A DNA stretch of 56,350 bases from positions 1 to 56,350 of the forward strand of contig NZ_SDID01000017.1 of NCBI RefSeq assembly GCF_009192995.1. Direction: 5' to 3'. Below are positions 22,311 to 30,899 of the stretch, in pieces. Under the pieces are notes generated by a model. It did no database searches, was not told the origin of the DNA, and saw only the letters and a list, made by a program, of their open reading frames with translations. This stretch comes from Sulfurimonas indica (lineage in GTDB: Bacteria > Campylobacterota > Campylobacteria > Campylobacterales > Sulfurimonadaceae). Each line of letters opens with the position of its first letter. The first letter of the stretch is position 1. The position numbers and the translations under genes are program-made.

Positions 22311-22826
22311 CTATGCCACCTTTTTCAAAATAACATTTGCCATAGCTTCTCTATCGAAGATTTCAGAACTTTGATCTAATGTTTCAGCGACAACAGTTTC
22401 AACTACGTCACGAACCATATTTCTTTGTTCAAACTCTTTTTTAGATGCATGTTGCTTCACCATAGCTTCTAATTCAACATCACACTGTGCCATGATATTG
22501 TCATTTATAATCTTATTCTCTTTTTTAGAACTTACTGCCAACTCTTCAGCAAATTTCTCTGCTTCAGAAATTTTAGTAAGTGCCTCTTTTTTAAGAGCAA
22601 TTGATTCATCAAGTTTCTCTTGAACTTTTTTCAACTCATCAGCAATACCCTGACTTCTTGACACAAAAAAGTTCTTTACCGGTTCCCCTACTAGATACCA
22701 AATAAGCCCTACAAAAAGAAGAAAGTTCACAGTTCTTTGAACTATATCCGTTCCTCCCTCATGCGCAGCTTCAGATGCTAATGCATAAGTTGATATCATA
22801 AGTATTAATACTAGAATTCTACTCAC
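22311..22826 (-). CDS. atpF: ATP synthase b subunit
   Basis: Peripheral stalk of Fo, 171 residues. An N-terminal hydrophobic start with a signal-like stretch (ILVLILMISTYALASEAA) and a membrane helix (TVNFLLFVGLIWYLVGEPV) lead into a long charged helix rich in Lys, Glu and Ala. Campylobacterota b subunits carry such an extra N-terminal segment. It pairs with the b' subunit upstream. Confidence 0.93.
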   Translation of the reverse strand: MSRILVLILMISTYALASEAAHEGGTDIVQRTVNFLLFVGLIWYLVGEPVKNFFVSRSQGIADELKKVQEKLDESIALKKEALTKISEAEKFAEELAVSSKKENKIINDNIMAQCDVELEAMVKQHASKKEFEQRNMVRDVVETVVAETLDQSSEIFDREAMANVILKKVA

Positions 22827-22835
22827 ATCACACCC

Positions 22836-23258
22836 TTATATCTGACTCATTTTAGCTTTTAAAGCTTCTTTAAACATTGGAACTTGACTCATTAAGTCAT
22901 TAGTCAACTCTTCTTTAGATTTCGCAAGTGATTGCTCAAACTCTAAATACTCTTGTGCAAGTTCAGCACGTTTTGCTTCTAACTTACTGTCTGCCAATTC
23001 CTTAGCATCCGCGATAACTTTTTCTCTTAGGGCCGCAGCTTCTAGTTTAGCATTCATAATAATTGATTCTGCTTTTGCATGAAGTTCATTGATTTCACTA
23101 TCGTTTGAGCCTACTTTATCAAGGTCTCTTTTGATATCTTCATCACGTTTATGCATAAAACTGATTAATGGATTATAAAGCCAACTATTTAGAACGGCTA
23201 TAAGCGAAACAAATACAACAAATGTAGCCAAGAGTAGTATTGGATTTATATCTAACAT
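22836..23258 (-). CDS. atpF': ATP synthase b' subunit
   Basis: Second, shorter stalk subunit of 140 residues: one N-terminal helix (PILLLATFVVFVSLIAVLNS), the YNPLISFMHKRDEDIKRDLD turn and a long charged coiled coil. Having both b and b' is known in photosynthetic bacteria and in Campylobacterota. The membrane subunits a and c (atpB, atpE) are not in this cluster, which is usual for the phylum. Confidence 0.92.
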   Translation of the reverse strand: MLDINPILLLATFVVFVSLIAVLNSWLYNPLISFMHKRDEDIKRDLDKVGSNDSEINELHAKAESIIMNAKLEAAALREKVIADAKELADSKLEAKRAELAQEYLEFEQSLAKSKEELTNDLMSQVPMFKEALKAKMSQI

Positions 23259-23280
23259 AGCACCTCCTAAAAGTTGCGAG

Positions 23281-23286
23281 ATTATA
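23281..23286 (-). promoter_or_regulatory. -10 box for the atp operon
   Basis: On the minus strand TAGTATAATC stands 23 bases upstream of the atpF' ATG, in the 85-base gap after parB. It gives atp genes a promoter independent of the parAB run. Confidence 0.45.
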
Positions 23287-23343
23287 CTATGATTAAATTG
23301 AAAGGATAGTTAAATTGGAGTAAAAAATTGAAATTTTTTGTCA

Positions 23344-24189
23344 CTAGTCTGTTAAATGTGACAAAAATTCCTCTGCTTCTTCTTGAGAATCAAACTCTAA
23401 TGTAAGTCTGTTTTTAGAACTTTTTACATAAAATCCCAAATCATTGAGTTTTTCTTTGAGTTTTGAAAAGTCTAATATAATTTCATCACTTGTAGATGAA
23501 CTCTTTTTTACATCTTCTTTTTTGATGTTTTTAATCATCGACTCAACATCACGAACACTGAGTTTCTGACCGATAATAGAGTTAACCATTAGTTGTTGTT
23601 CTTTTTCATCAAGACCAACTAAAACTTTTGCATGACCTGCTGATATCTTTTTCTCAATAAGTGCTTTTTGTGTCTTGGATGAGAGTTGTAAAAGTCGCAG
23701 TGTATTTGTAATATGTGCACGGCTTTTATGAATCATCGTTGCCAACTCTTCATGTGTTATGTCATGAAGTTTGATAAGTTCATGATATGCCTCAGCCAAT
23801 TCAACAGAATTTAACTCTTCTCTTTGAATGTTTTCAATAAGAGCGAACTGACGCATCTTCTGTTCATCAGAGTTCAGAACAATGGCACGAATCTCTTTAA
23901 GCTTTGCAAGCTTGGAGGCACGAAATCTTCTCTCACCTGCAATTAGAACATAACCGTCAATATCTTCAGTAACGACAACAGGTTGCAATAATCCATCATT
24001 TTTAATTGATTCGGCAAGTTCTGCCAAAGCAGTATCATCAAAAGATTTTCTCGGTTGGAAAGGATTAGGTCGAATATCTTTTAAAGGAATCTCTAGAACT
24101 GCATCACGCTGTGAACTCTCGTTCTCGTACGCCTCATCCATTTCACCTAAAAGTGCATCTAAACCACGTCCAAGTTTCTGTGTCTTCAT
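23344..24189 (-). CDS. parB: Chromosome-partitioning protein ParB
   Basis: Binds parS sites and spreads along DNA using CTP, guiding origin segregation. Seen: the N-terminal ParA-activating motif LGRGLDALLGEM, the ParB/Srx CTPase domain (LKDIRPNPFQPRKSF, IAGERRFRASKLA, ENIQREELNSVELAEAYHEL), and the helix-turn-helix (THEELATMIHKSRAHITNTL). 281 residues, normal. The ATG overlaps the parA stop by one base. Confidence 0.96.
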   Translation of the reverse strand: MKTQKLGRGLDALLGEMDEAYENESSQRDAVLEIPLKDIRPNPFQPRKSFDDTALAELAESIKNDGLLQPVVVTEDIDGYVLIAGERRFRASKLAKLKEIRAIVLNSDEQKMRQFALIENIQREELNSVELAEAYHELIKLHDITHEELATMIHKSRAHITNTLRLLQLSSKTQKALIEKKISAGHAKVLVGLDEKEQQLMVNSIIGQKLSVRDVESMIKNIKKEDVKKSSSTSDEIILDFSKLKEKLNDLGFYVKSSKNRLTLEFDSQEEAEEFLSHLTD

Positions 24190-24971
24190 TATTTTATAAT
24201 CGCCTGTGCTAAATTTTGATATGCAAGAGAACCTGCTGATTTTACATCATATAAAATTGCAGGTTTACCAAAAGATGGTGATTCTGCAAGTTTTACATTT
24301 CTAGGTACTACTATATATCTGTCTTTTTCATCTTTAAAGAGCTTCCCTTTAAAATGCTGACGCAAATCTGCAAATACCTGTTTTGAAAGGTTATTTTGAG
24401 CAGAGAACATTGTAGGGATAAAACCTTTGATAGTCAGTTTTGGATTAATCGATTTTCTTACTAACTTTACAGTATTTAAAAGTTGTGCAAGACCCTCCAG
24501 TGCAAAAAACTCACACTGAATAGGAATGATAACCGAATTTGAAGCTGAAAGTGCATTGATCGTCATCGGTCCAAGTGCCGGAGGAGAGTCGATAATGATA
24601 TAGTCATAATCTTTTTTTACATTCGCAATGGCTTTTTTAAGCACCAACTCACGTCCTTTGGCTTTATCTGCATCATAGTACTCTTTTTCTATCCCTACAA
24701 GACCGATGTTTGAAGGAGCAAGATGGAGAGTTGGGAGGTCTGACTTTAAAATGATATCTTTGAGTTTTTTTGTACCGATGAGCACATGATAGATATTAAA
24801 CTCATAATCATTCCTGTGAAATCCAAGTGATGTCGTTGCATTAGCCTGTGGATCTGAGTCAATGAGCAGTACTTTTTTTTCAGCAACGGCAAGAGAAGCT
24901 GCCAGGTTTACAGCAGTCGTCGTTTTACCTACTCCGCCTTTTTGATTTGCAATTACAATTACTTCACTCAT
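24189..24971 (-). CDS. parA: Chromosome-partitioning ATPase ParA/Soj
   Basis: ParA-type ATPase acting with ParB. The deviant Walker A is KGGVGKTTTAVNLAA, Walker B-like DYIIIDSPPALGPMT, with VPRNVKLAESPSFGKPAILY near the C-terminus. Length 260 residues fits chromosomal Soj. It overlaps birA by four bases (ATGA), so it is coupled to it. Confidence 0.97.
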   Translation of the reverse strand: MSEVIVIANQKGGVGKTTTAVNLAASLAVAEKKVLLIDSDPQANATTSLGFHRNDYEFNIYHVLIGTKKLKDIILKSDLPTLHLAPSNIGLVGIEKEYYDADKAKGRELVLKKAIANVKKDYDYIIIDSPPALGPMTINALSASNSVIIPIQCEFFALEGLAQLLNTVKLVRKSINPKLTIKGFIPTMFSAQNNLSKQVFADLRQHFKGKLFKDEKDRYIVVPRNVKLAESPSFGKPAILYDVKSAGSLAYQNLAQAIIK

Positions 24972-25606
24972 CTTAAACCGTATATCCTCTCACCATTTAT
25001 CTCCAAACTGCCATCAGAACTTAATTTTGCACCACGCAGAGAAACTTTGTTCTTGTTAATATGTGTGTAAAAATTTTGATTCTTGTAAAATTCTAACTTA
25101 TATTTGCTAAAAACTTGCTTCCATAAAACTTTTTTTTCAATATTTTTGAAATAATTTTCCAAGAGCTTTTTTTTCTCTACTGCAACATCAAGTGATGCGT
25201 GAGCCTCTGGTGCACTGCTGCTGTTTAATCCTATGCCGCAAATTACTATATCTTGTACTAAATTTGTAATTGTTCCACCAATTTTTTTATCTGCAAGATA
25301 AAAATCATTGGGCCACTTTATCCATACATCAGAACCAAGCTCTTGGAGTGTCTCTTTTAAAATATAGGAAAAATAGATAGATGCAGATTCCAGTTTCAGA
25401 TCTTCTGGCAAAAAGCTCTTTTTTACAGCAAAAGAGAAAAAGAGATTTCCCTCTTCTGATATCCACTTATTTTCACGACTTCCTATACCGTCAGTCTGCA
25501 AGTCAGCACTAACAGCTACAGGAGCTTGAAGTTCATTTGTAGTGATTTTTTCTTTGAGATATTTTTGTGTTGAGTGGATAGTATCAAGATAGATAATCTG
25601 CAACAC
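24968..25606 (-). CDS. birA: Biotin protein ligase, catalytic domain only
   Basis: Attaches biotin to acetyl-CoA carboxylase. Visible are the biotin-adenylate loop region (SADLQTDGIGSRENKWISEE, a divergent GRGR loop), the lysine motif WIKWPNDFYLADKKIGG and VICGIGLNSS. Length is 212 residues with no N-terminal DNA-binding domain, so it should be an enzyme without repressor function, as in most Campylobacterota. It overlaps the end of fmt by 23 bases. Confidence 0.9.
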   Translation of the reverse strand: MLQIIYLDTIHSTQKYLKEKITTNELQAPVAVSADLQTDGIGSRENKWISEEGNLFFSFAVKKSFLPEDLKLESASIYFSYILKETLQELGSDVWIKWPNDFYLADKKIGGTITNLVQDIVICGIGLNSSSAPEAHASLDVAVEKKKLLENYFKNIEKKVLWKQVFSKYKLEFYKNQNFYTHINKNKVSLRGAKLSSDGSLEINGERIYGLR

Positions 25607-26495
25607 TTAACCTTTTGCCATTAATATAAGCAAGCACATCCATCTCTTTTTTTGATTCTGGCTGCACTCTAAAAATTCTAATGCTTCCCTTTTGACATCC
25701 GACAACAATACTCTCTTTATCAATGTTCAAAATCTTTCCGGCTTCATTAGAAGACTCTTTGGCTTCAAGTACGATTTTCTTGAGTTTTAACTTACTCTCT
25801 AGGTATATGCCTGGCCAAGGTGTAAAAGCTCTATATTTGTTAAAAAGTATCTGAGCATCTTCAAAAGTAACCAAGCCATCCGCTTTTGTTATCTTCTTAC
25901 AGTGTGTTGCTTTTGTTTCATCTTGTGGAATGGGAGTATATGAATGAAAGTTTTTCACTACATCAATCGTCAGTGTTGTAGCTACTTGCGTGAGCCTATG
26001 AAAAAGCTGCTCAAGCATCTCATCATCGGCCACTTGAATCTTTTCAATCTTTAAGATATCACCCGTATCAAGTCCCTCTTCCATCAACATTGCAGTCACA
26101 CCTGTCTCTTTATCACCGTTTAAAAGAGTTTGTTGAATTGGAGATGCTCCACGATACTGTGGGAGTATGGAAGCATGAAGATTAATGCATGGTGCATGAT
26201 CTAATATCTCACGTGGCAATATCTGTCCATATGCTGCTACTACAATATAATCACACTCTATTGTCAAAAGCTCACGCACAACTGCTTCCTCACGCAGACG
26301 TACAGGTTGATAGATAGGTATATTATACTCTTGTGCCGTTACTTTTACTGGTGGAGGTGTAAGTACTTTTTTACGTCCTACCGGTTTGTCAGGCTGTGTA
26401 TATACTGCAACAACATCTATCTTACTATCTTCTATAAGCTCTTGTAAAATAGCATCAGCATAATCGGGAGTTCCCATAAAAATGACTTTTATCAT
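25584..26495 (-). CDS. fmt: Methionyl-tRNA formyltransferase
   Basis: Formylates initiator Met-tRNA with 10-formyl-tetrahydrofolate. Motifs: start IKVIFMGTPDYADAILQELI, the catalytic NLHASILPQYRGASPIQ (Asn and His) and EEGLDTGDIL with the catalytic aspartate, then a C-terminal OB-like domain. 303 residues. It overlaps proB by four bases and birA by 23. Confidence 0.96.
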   Translation of the reverse strand: MIKVIFMGTPDYADAILQELIEDSKIDVVAVYTQPDKPVGRKKVLTPPPVKVTAQEYNIPIYQPVRLREEAVVRELLTIECDYIVVAAYGQILPREILDHAPCINLHASILPQYRGASPIQQTLLNGDKETGVTAMLMEEGLDTGDILKIEKIQVADDEMLEQLFHRLTQVATTLTIDVVKNFHSYTPIPQDETKATHCKKITKADGLVTFEDAQILFNKYRAFTPWPGIYLESKLKLKKIVLEAKESSNEAGKILNIDKESIVVGCQKGSIRIFRVQPESKKEMDVLAYINGKRLSVADYLS

Positions 26496-27262
26496 GACTC
26501 TGCAGCCTTAGTAAAGAGTGTTCCACCCATATGTCTGCCTTCAAGCATAAAATGTTTGACATCACTTAAATCAAATCCACTTGCTAAGAACATCTCTCTG
26601 TTATTTTCTAAGAGATATGCTGCTGCTTTGAGTTTTGTAACTATCCCACCCGTTGCAAAGATATTGTTTGGTGTCACCTCTTGACTTAACATCTCTTTAT
26701 CAATATTATGGACAACTTTTTGAACTTTTGCATCACTGTTTTTTCTCGGATCACTATCATAAAAAGCATCGATATCTGAAAGGATAATAAGCATATCTGC
26801 ATCTGTATGTTTTGTTATATAGGCTGAGAGTTGGTCATTATCTCCAACTTCGAGCTCATCAGTTGCGGTTGCATCATTTTCATTGACAATTGGGATAACA
26901 CCGTTACGTAGCAGTGTCTCAACTGTATTTTTTATTCTTTTAATATCATCTGATTTATTGAGATTTGCTGCAGTTACCAAAACCTGAGCAGTCACGACAT
27001 CATGTTTCTCAAACTTCTTTGCATATCTACCCATAAGAACCGGTTGCCCAATAGCAGCTAATGCCTGCTTATTGGCGATGACTGTTCTATCAAGTTTGAG
27101 TTTTGTATATCCACCAGCAACAGCACCTGAAGAGACTAAAATCACTTCATATTTTTTACGAAGCTCAACCAAAAAATTTACAAGTGCCTGCATACGAGTG
27201 AGTGCAATTTCACCATCTTGTGTGAGTACTGCACTTCCTACTTTAACAACAACACGTTTCAT
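26492..27262 (-). CDS. proB: Glutamate 5-kinase without PUA domain
   Basis: First step of proline synthesis. The amino-acid-kinase fold is clear: RVVVKVGSAVLT at the start, LVSSGAVAGGYTKLKL, NENDATATDELEVGDNDQLSA and ATGGIVTKLKAA. Length of 256 residues lacks the C-terminal PUA domain found in E. coli ProB, a short form known from this phylum. It lies five bases after obgE and overlaps fmt. Confidence 0.95.
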   Translation of the reverse strand: MKRVVVKVGSAVLTQDGEIALTRMQALVNFLVELRKKYEVILVSSGAVAGGYTKLKLDRTVIANKQALAAIGQPVLMGRYAKKFEKHDVVTAQVLVTAANLNKSDDIKRIKNTVETLLRNGVIPIVNENDATATDELEVGDNDQLSAYITKHTDADMLIILSDIDAFYDSDPRKNSDAKVQKVVHNIDKEMLSQEVTPNNIFATGGIVTKLKAAAYLLENNREMFLASGFDLSDVKHFMLEGRHMGGTLFTKAAES

Positions 27263-27267
27263 ATTTT

Positions 27268-28368
27268 CTACTTTCTGTCAGACTGTACTAAATTAAAGAG
27301 TGCATATTTGAGTGGCTCTATATTTTTATGTGTAGCAGAAGAGATTGGAGCAATGAAATATGGTTTTTCTCTCTTAAAACCAAGTGTTTCATCCGCACTT
27401 TCTTGAATAAAATATGGTAATGCAGCGTCAAAGTCAAATTCACTCTGCTTACTTGGAGTAAGTCCCAACATCTCAATAAAATTCGTCACTAAATTCTCAA
27501 CATCTTCCGGTGGAACGATATCTACACGAGTCAGTGCTATCGCATATTTTGAAGTTCCAAGTTTTTCTGAAAAAGAAGCCACTTCATCTTTAAGAACTTC
27601 TATCTGCTCTTTTAAATCACGGTATGAAGCCAAATCAATCATAAAAAGGAGTGTTTTTGTACGCTCAATATGACGAAGAAACTTGATTCCAAGTCCTTTA
27701 CCTTCATGTGCTCCACCGATAATTCCAGGGATATCAGCCATTACAAATGACTCATAATCTCCAATATTTACCTGACCGAGCTTTGGTGTGAGTGTTGTAA
27801 ACTCATAGTTTGCAATCTCAGGACGAGCATTTGATACTGTTGAGATGAGTGTTGATTTTCCAACATTTGGAAAACCGACAAGTCCAACATCAGCAATAAG
27901 TTTCAAGTCAAGCTTGATTTTACGCGTTTCTCCCTTTTCACCCGGTTGTGCATAGGTTGGTCTTTGGTTTGTAGGGGATTTGAAGTGCGTGTTTCCAAGT
28001 CCACCTTTTCCACCTTCTAAAAACTTTACCTCTTGACCATCTTCAACCATGTCAAGTAAAACTTCGCCTGTTTCAGCATCAACTATCTGCGTTCCAGGTG
28101 GTACGATGATAACTTTTTTAGCACCTGATTTTCCTGTACAGTTTGAACCCTCACCAGGACGGCCGTTATCTGCTTTTATATGCATCTTTCTTTGAAAATG
28201 TGAAAGTGTATGTGTGTTGTTGTCACATCGAAACCAGATGTCACCACCTTTTCCACCATCTCCGCCATTTGGACCACCATTGAGTACAAATTTTTCGCGA
28301 CGAAATGCCACACATCCTGGCCCACCTTTACCTGATGAGACTGTTAATTCGACACTATCTGTAAACAT
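27268..28368 (-). CDS. obgE: Obg GTPase
   Basis: Essential ribosome-associated GTPase involved in 50S assembly and stress control. The N-terminal glycine-rich Obg fold ([34 protein letters not shown]) is followed by the G domain with G1 [12 protein letters not shown]3 [16 protein letters not shown] and G4-like ALTRVD. 366 residues. It has its own promoter behind the rpmA terminator. Confidence 0.97.
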   Translation of the reverse strand: MFTDSVELTVSSGKGGPGCVAFRREKFVLNGGPNGGDGGKGGDIWFRCDNNTHTLSHFQRKMHIKADNGRPGEGSNCTGKSGAKKVIIVPPGTQIVDAETGEVLLDMVEDGQEVKFLEGGKGGLGNTHFKSPTNQRPTYAQPGEKGETRKIKLDLKLIADVGLVGFPNVGKSTLISTVSNARPEIANYEFTTLTPKLGQVNIGDYESFVMADIPGIIGGAHEGKGLGIKFLRHIERTKTLLFMIDLASYRDLKEQIEVLKDEVASFSEKLGTSKYAIALTRVDIVPPEDVENLVTNFIEMLGLTPSKQSEFDFDAALPYFIQESADETLGFKREKPYFIAPISSATHKNIEPLKYALFNLVQSDRK

Positions 28369-28416
28369 TGTCTGATCCTTTTTATATCTAGCTATTTAAA
28401 TACTTAAGAAAAAACT

Positions 28417-28422
28417 ATTATA
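28417..28422 (-). promoter_or_regulatory. -10 box for obgE
   Basis: TTTATAATAG on the minus strand, about 49 bases before the obgE ATG and downstream of the rpmA terminator. Confidence 0.4.
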
Positions 28423-28480
28423 AAGTAAATTATTAAATATTTTGAGTTTTGTTTTTTGGAAATATATTCCGAAGTGATAG

Positions 28481-28508
28481 AAAAAAAATGTTTGAGCCAA
28501 AGCTCAAA
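28481..28508 (-). terminator. Rho-independent terminator of rplU-rpmA
   Basis: Minus-strand stem TTTGAGC / GCTCAAA with a four-base loop TTTG is followed by CA and eight T residues. It lies 12 bases after the rpmA stop. Confidence 0.8.
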
Positions 28509-28519
28509 CAGATGTAGAA

Positions 28520-28777
28520 TTATGCAGCAGGGATAATTGAAACTTGTTTACGTTTTTTATCTTTTCTTTCAAACGCAACAACACCGTCAACTAAAGCAAA
28601 AAGAGTATGATCTTTTCCCATACCTACATTTTTACCCGGATGAACTTTTGTTCCACGTTGGCGAACGATAATGTTACCAGCGATTACAGCTTCACCACCA
28701 TATTTTTTTACACCAAGTCTTCTACCAGCTGAGTCACGATTATTCTGTGTACTCCCTTGACCTTTCTTATGTGCCAT
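28520..28777 (-). CDS. rpmA: 50S ribosomal protein L27
   Basis: 85 residues with the standard start [20 protein letters not shown] and [20 protein letters not shown]. It reaches the peptidyl-transferase centre through its N-terminal arm. It is the mature-type N-terminus: no Firmicutes-like cleaved extension is present. A clear terminator follows. Confidence 0.98.
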   Translation of the reverse strand: MAHKKGQGSTQNNRDSAGRRLGVKKYGGEAVIAGNIIVRQRGTKVHPGKNVGMGKDHTLFALVDGVVAFERKDKKRKQVSIIPAA

Positions 28778-28807
28778 CTTGAATCTCCTCTAAGTTTAGT
28801 TAAGCTA

Positions 28808-29116
28808 CTATGCAGCTATTTTCGTGATACGTACACGAGTATGATCTCTTCTGAAACCACGTTTTACTTTACTATCTTTACGACGACGTTTTTTGAAAAT
28901 CACAACTTTCTTGTCACGTCCTTCGCTGATAACTTCAGCAGTTACAACAGCACCATCCACATATGGAGCTCCAACTTTAAGCTCACCAGCATTTACTGCG
29001 AGAACTTCTTTGATTTCGATAGTAGCTTCTGGTTCTAATGACATTTTATCTAAAGAAAGAACGTCACCTTCTTGAACTTTATACTGCTTACCACCATTTT
29101 TAATAATTGCGTACAT
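28808..29116 (-). CDS. rplU: 50S ribosomal protein L21
   Basis: 102 residues: [20 protein letters not shown] at the start and the basic [20 protein letters not shown] tail are diagnostic. First gene of the rplU-rpmA pair, 30 bases before rpmA. Confidence 0.98.
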   Translation of the reverse strand: MYAIIKNGGKQYKVQEGDVLSLDKMSLEPEATIEIKEVLAVNAGELKVGAPYVDGAVVTAEVISEGRDKKVVIFKKRRRKDSKVKRGFRRDHTRVRITKIAA

Positions 29117-29164
29117 CTATGGTCCTTAAATATTTTTAGGTTGTATTTCTACAAAAAGTGCGGA

Positions 29165-29170
29165 ATTATA
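29165..29170 (-). promoter_or_regulatory. -10 box for rplU-rpmA
   Basis: GGGTATAATTCC on the minus strand, 49 bases upstream of the rplU ATG. Confidence 0.45.
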
Positions 29171-29201
29171 CCCATTCAAGCTTTAAGTTATGTTTAATTT
29201 C

Positions 29202-29438
29202 TTATTTATCTCTTATTTTCCTAAAAAGTATTACTGTTTTTTTAACAACAAGTCGTATAAAAAAGAATAAACTATAAAGAATAAACGTATATATTAAAGG
29301 ATGAAAGTAATTTTTTCTCTCTTGCATCAAAGAGATTCTCTCTGTAGGATTAAAGAGCAAATCAGGATGCATCATAAGTGCGAGGACGACAAGCAAGATA
29401 GCATAAATCGCCATCTCTCTTATCAGAGTTTTTTGCAT
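29202..29438 (-). CDS. Small membrane protein of unknown function (78 residues)
   Basis: Two hydrophobic helices: residues about 9-25 (MAIYAILLVVLALMMHPDL) and 47-70 (PLIYTFILYSLFFFIRLVV), ending in a basic tail. There are no known motifs. It begins one base after the Sqr gene stops, so it belongs to that operon and may help hold or assemble the quinone oxidoreductase at the membrane; this is a guess from position only. Confidence 0.7.
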   Translation of the reverse strand: MQKTLIREMAIYAILLVVLALMMHPDLLFNPTERISLMQERKNYFHPLIYTFILYSLFFFIRLVVKKTVILFRKIRDK

Positions 29439-29439
29439 C

Positions 29440-30879
29440 CTACATCAATCCTCTCATCATCAAATACCAATACATTGGTTTTAACATATAGAGGTCAAAT
29501 GCCCACCACATCCAGCGTGGTTGTTCTACTGCTAGTGGGAATGACGGTGCTGCACCTTTATAATTGAACTCTGCAAGAATGATTTTACCATACTGTGTTT
29601 TGAGTGGACATACAGTATAGCCGTCAAATTTTTCTTTTGGCTCTTTTCCTTCCATCACAGCTAAAAGGTTTGCGACCATAATCGGCCCATGGTGACGAGC
29701 TGATCCACCGGTTTTGCCTTTAGGAACACCACAGATATCACCAATTCCAAATACATTTTTATAGCGTCTGTGTTGCAATGTATACTGATCAACTTCAAGC
29801 CAACCTTTTCCAGTTCCCTTTTGCCATGCAAGTTTGGAGTTAGCCACGGCATCAACCCCAGCCATCGGTGGTACAATATGAATAAAGTCATACGGCATCT
29901 CAACACGATCAACCTTCTTGATCATATCATACTCTTCTAAGTCCTCGTCATATTCACCTTTAACTTCATACTTATACTCAAATGTTGCTATTTTTTTATC
30001 AGCATCAATCGCGATAAGGTTATGTTTGAATTTATTTGTAATATTTCCATAACGAGGCTGAACAACCTCTTTTAACTCTTTGTCAACTGCCGGTACCGCA
30101 CCAAAAAGTTTACTACCGTTTGTCGCAAAAGTAAACTCAGCTGTCAAACCATCACGTTTAAGATAGTCATCACTGAGATAGAGGATTTTTTGAGGAGCAC
30201 CACCACATTTGATCGGTGTTGCAGGCTGTGTACAGATAACTTTTGGCTTACCATTTTTGGCAGCCTCTTTAAGCTCATTGAACCAATCCCAAGTGATACT
30301 ACCACCATCTGCTGTTCCAGCTTCAGGGTCATTGAGATAAACCGAAGAGATACCATTCTTACCGATCATATCTTTTGTAAGCCCCTCAATCCACTCATAA
30401 TGATACTGAAGACCAGTAGCTACAACAAGGTAGTCATAACTCACCTCTTTACCAGCACGTGTGATAACCTTATTGTTATCCGGATCAAAAGTTTTTACCT
30501 CATCTTTAATCCAGTTTACATCATCTGGAATGAACTCTTTGTTATCTTTGACAATATCTTCAAAGGTATACTCACCTGCAGCCATAAATACTTGACCTGG
30601 TTGATAAAGATGCTTCTCATTTGGAGCAATTAGTGTAATATCTGGATGTGAAAGCGCAGCATGGAGTCGTGCCATAGCCATAATACCACCGGCACCTCCA
30701 CCAACGATTACAATCTTGCCTTCTGCACTTGAAGCTTCAGCTTTTGTACCTGTCGAACTGCCTGCACTTGCTAGTACACCTGCAGCAATTGGTGAGATAC
30801 CCATAAATTTCAAGGCATCACGGCGACTCATCCCTTTTTCATTCACTATTTCATCCATAAAGTCAATTTTTTTACTCAT
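29440..30879 (-). CDS. Sulfide:quinone oxidoreductase family flavoprotein with Tat signal
   Basis: FAD-dependent pyridine-nucleotide-disulfide-type oxidoreductase. A twin-arginine signal (MSRRDALKFMGISPIAAGVL) precedes the FAD fingerprint KIVIVGGGAGGIMAMARL, the ATG-like YLVVATGLQYHYEWIE, the Sqr cysteine motif PIKCGGAPQKILYLSDD and the second FAD motif NVFGIGDICGVPKGKTGGS. A C-terminal aromatic segment (WMWWAFDLYMLKPMYWYLM) suits membrane anchoring. Sqr passes electrons from sulfide to quinone. The subtype is not assigned; FccB-like use is the alternative. I start at ATG 30879 because AAGGGG is better spaced there than for the ATG six bases earlier. Confidence 0.87.
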   Translation of the reverse strand: MSKKIDFMDEIVNEKGMSRRDALKFMGISPIAAGVLASAGSSTGTKAEASSAEGKIVIVGGGAGGIMAMARLHAALSHPDITLIAPNEKHLYQPGQVFMAAGEYTFEDIVKDNKEFIPDDVNWIKDEVKTFDPDNNKVITRAGKEVSYDYLVVATGLQYHYEWIEGLTKDMIGKNGISSVYLNDPEAGTADGGSITWDWFNELKEAAKNGKPKVICTQPATPIKCGGAPQKILYLSDDYLKRDGLTAEFTFATNGSKLFGAVPAVDKELKEVVQPRYGNITNKFKHNLIAIDADKKIATFEYKYEVKGEYDEDLEEYDMIKKVDRVEMPYDFIHIVPPMAGVDAVANSKLAWQKGTGKGWLEVDQYTLQHRRYKNVFGIGDICGVPKGKTGGSARHHGPIMVANLLAVMEGKEPKEKFDGYTVCPLKTQYGKIILAEFNYKGAAPSFPLAVEQPRWMWWAFDLYMLKPMYWYLMMRGLM

Positions 30880-30899
30880 TTTCATTTCCCCTTCTTTAA

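Noticed and set aside
26492-27262. Truncated proB
   Set aside because: The kinase domain is complete. Lack of a PUA domain is the regular short form in this phylum, not a deletion.
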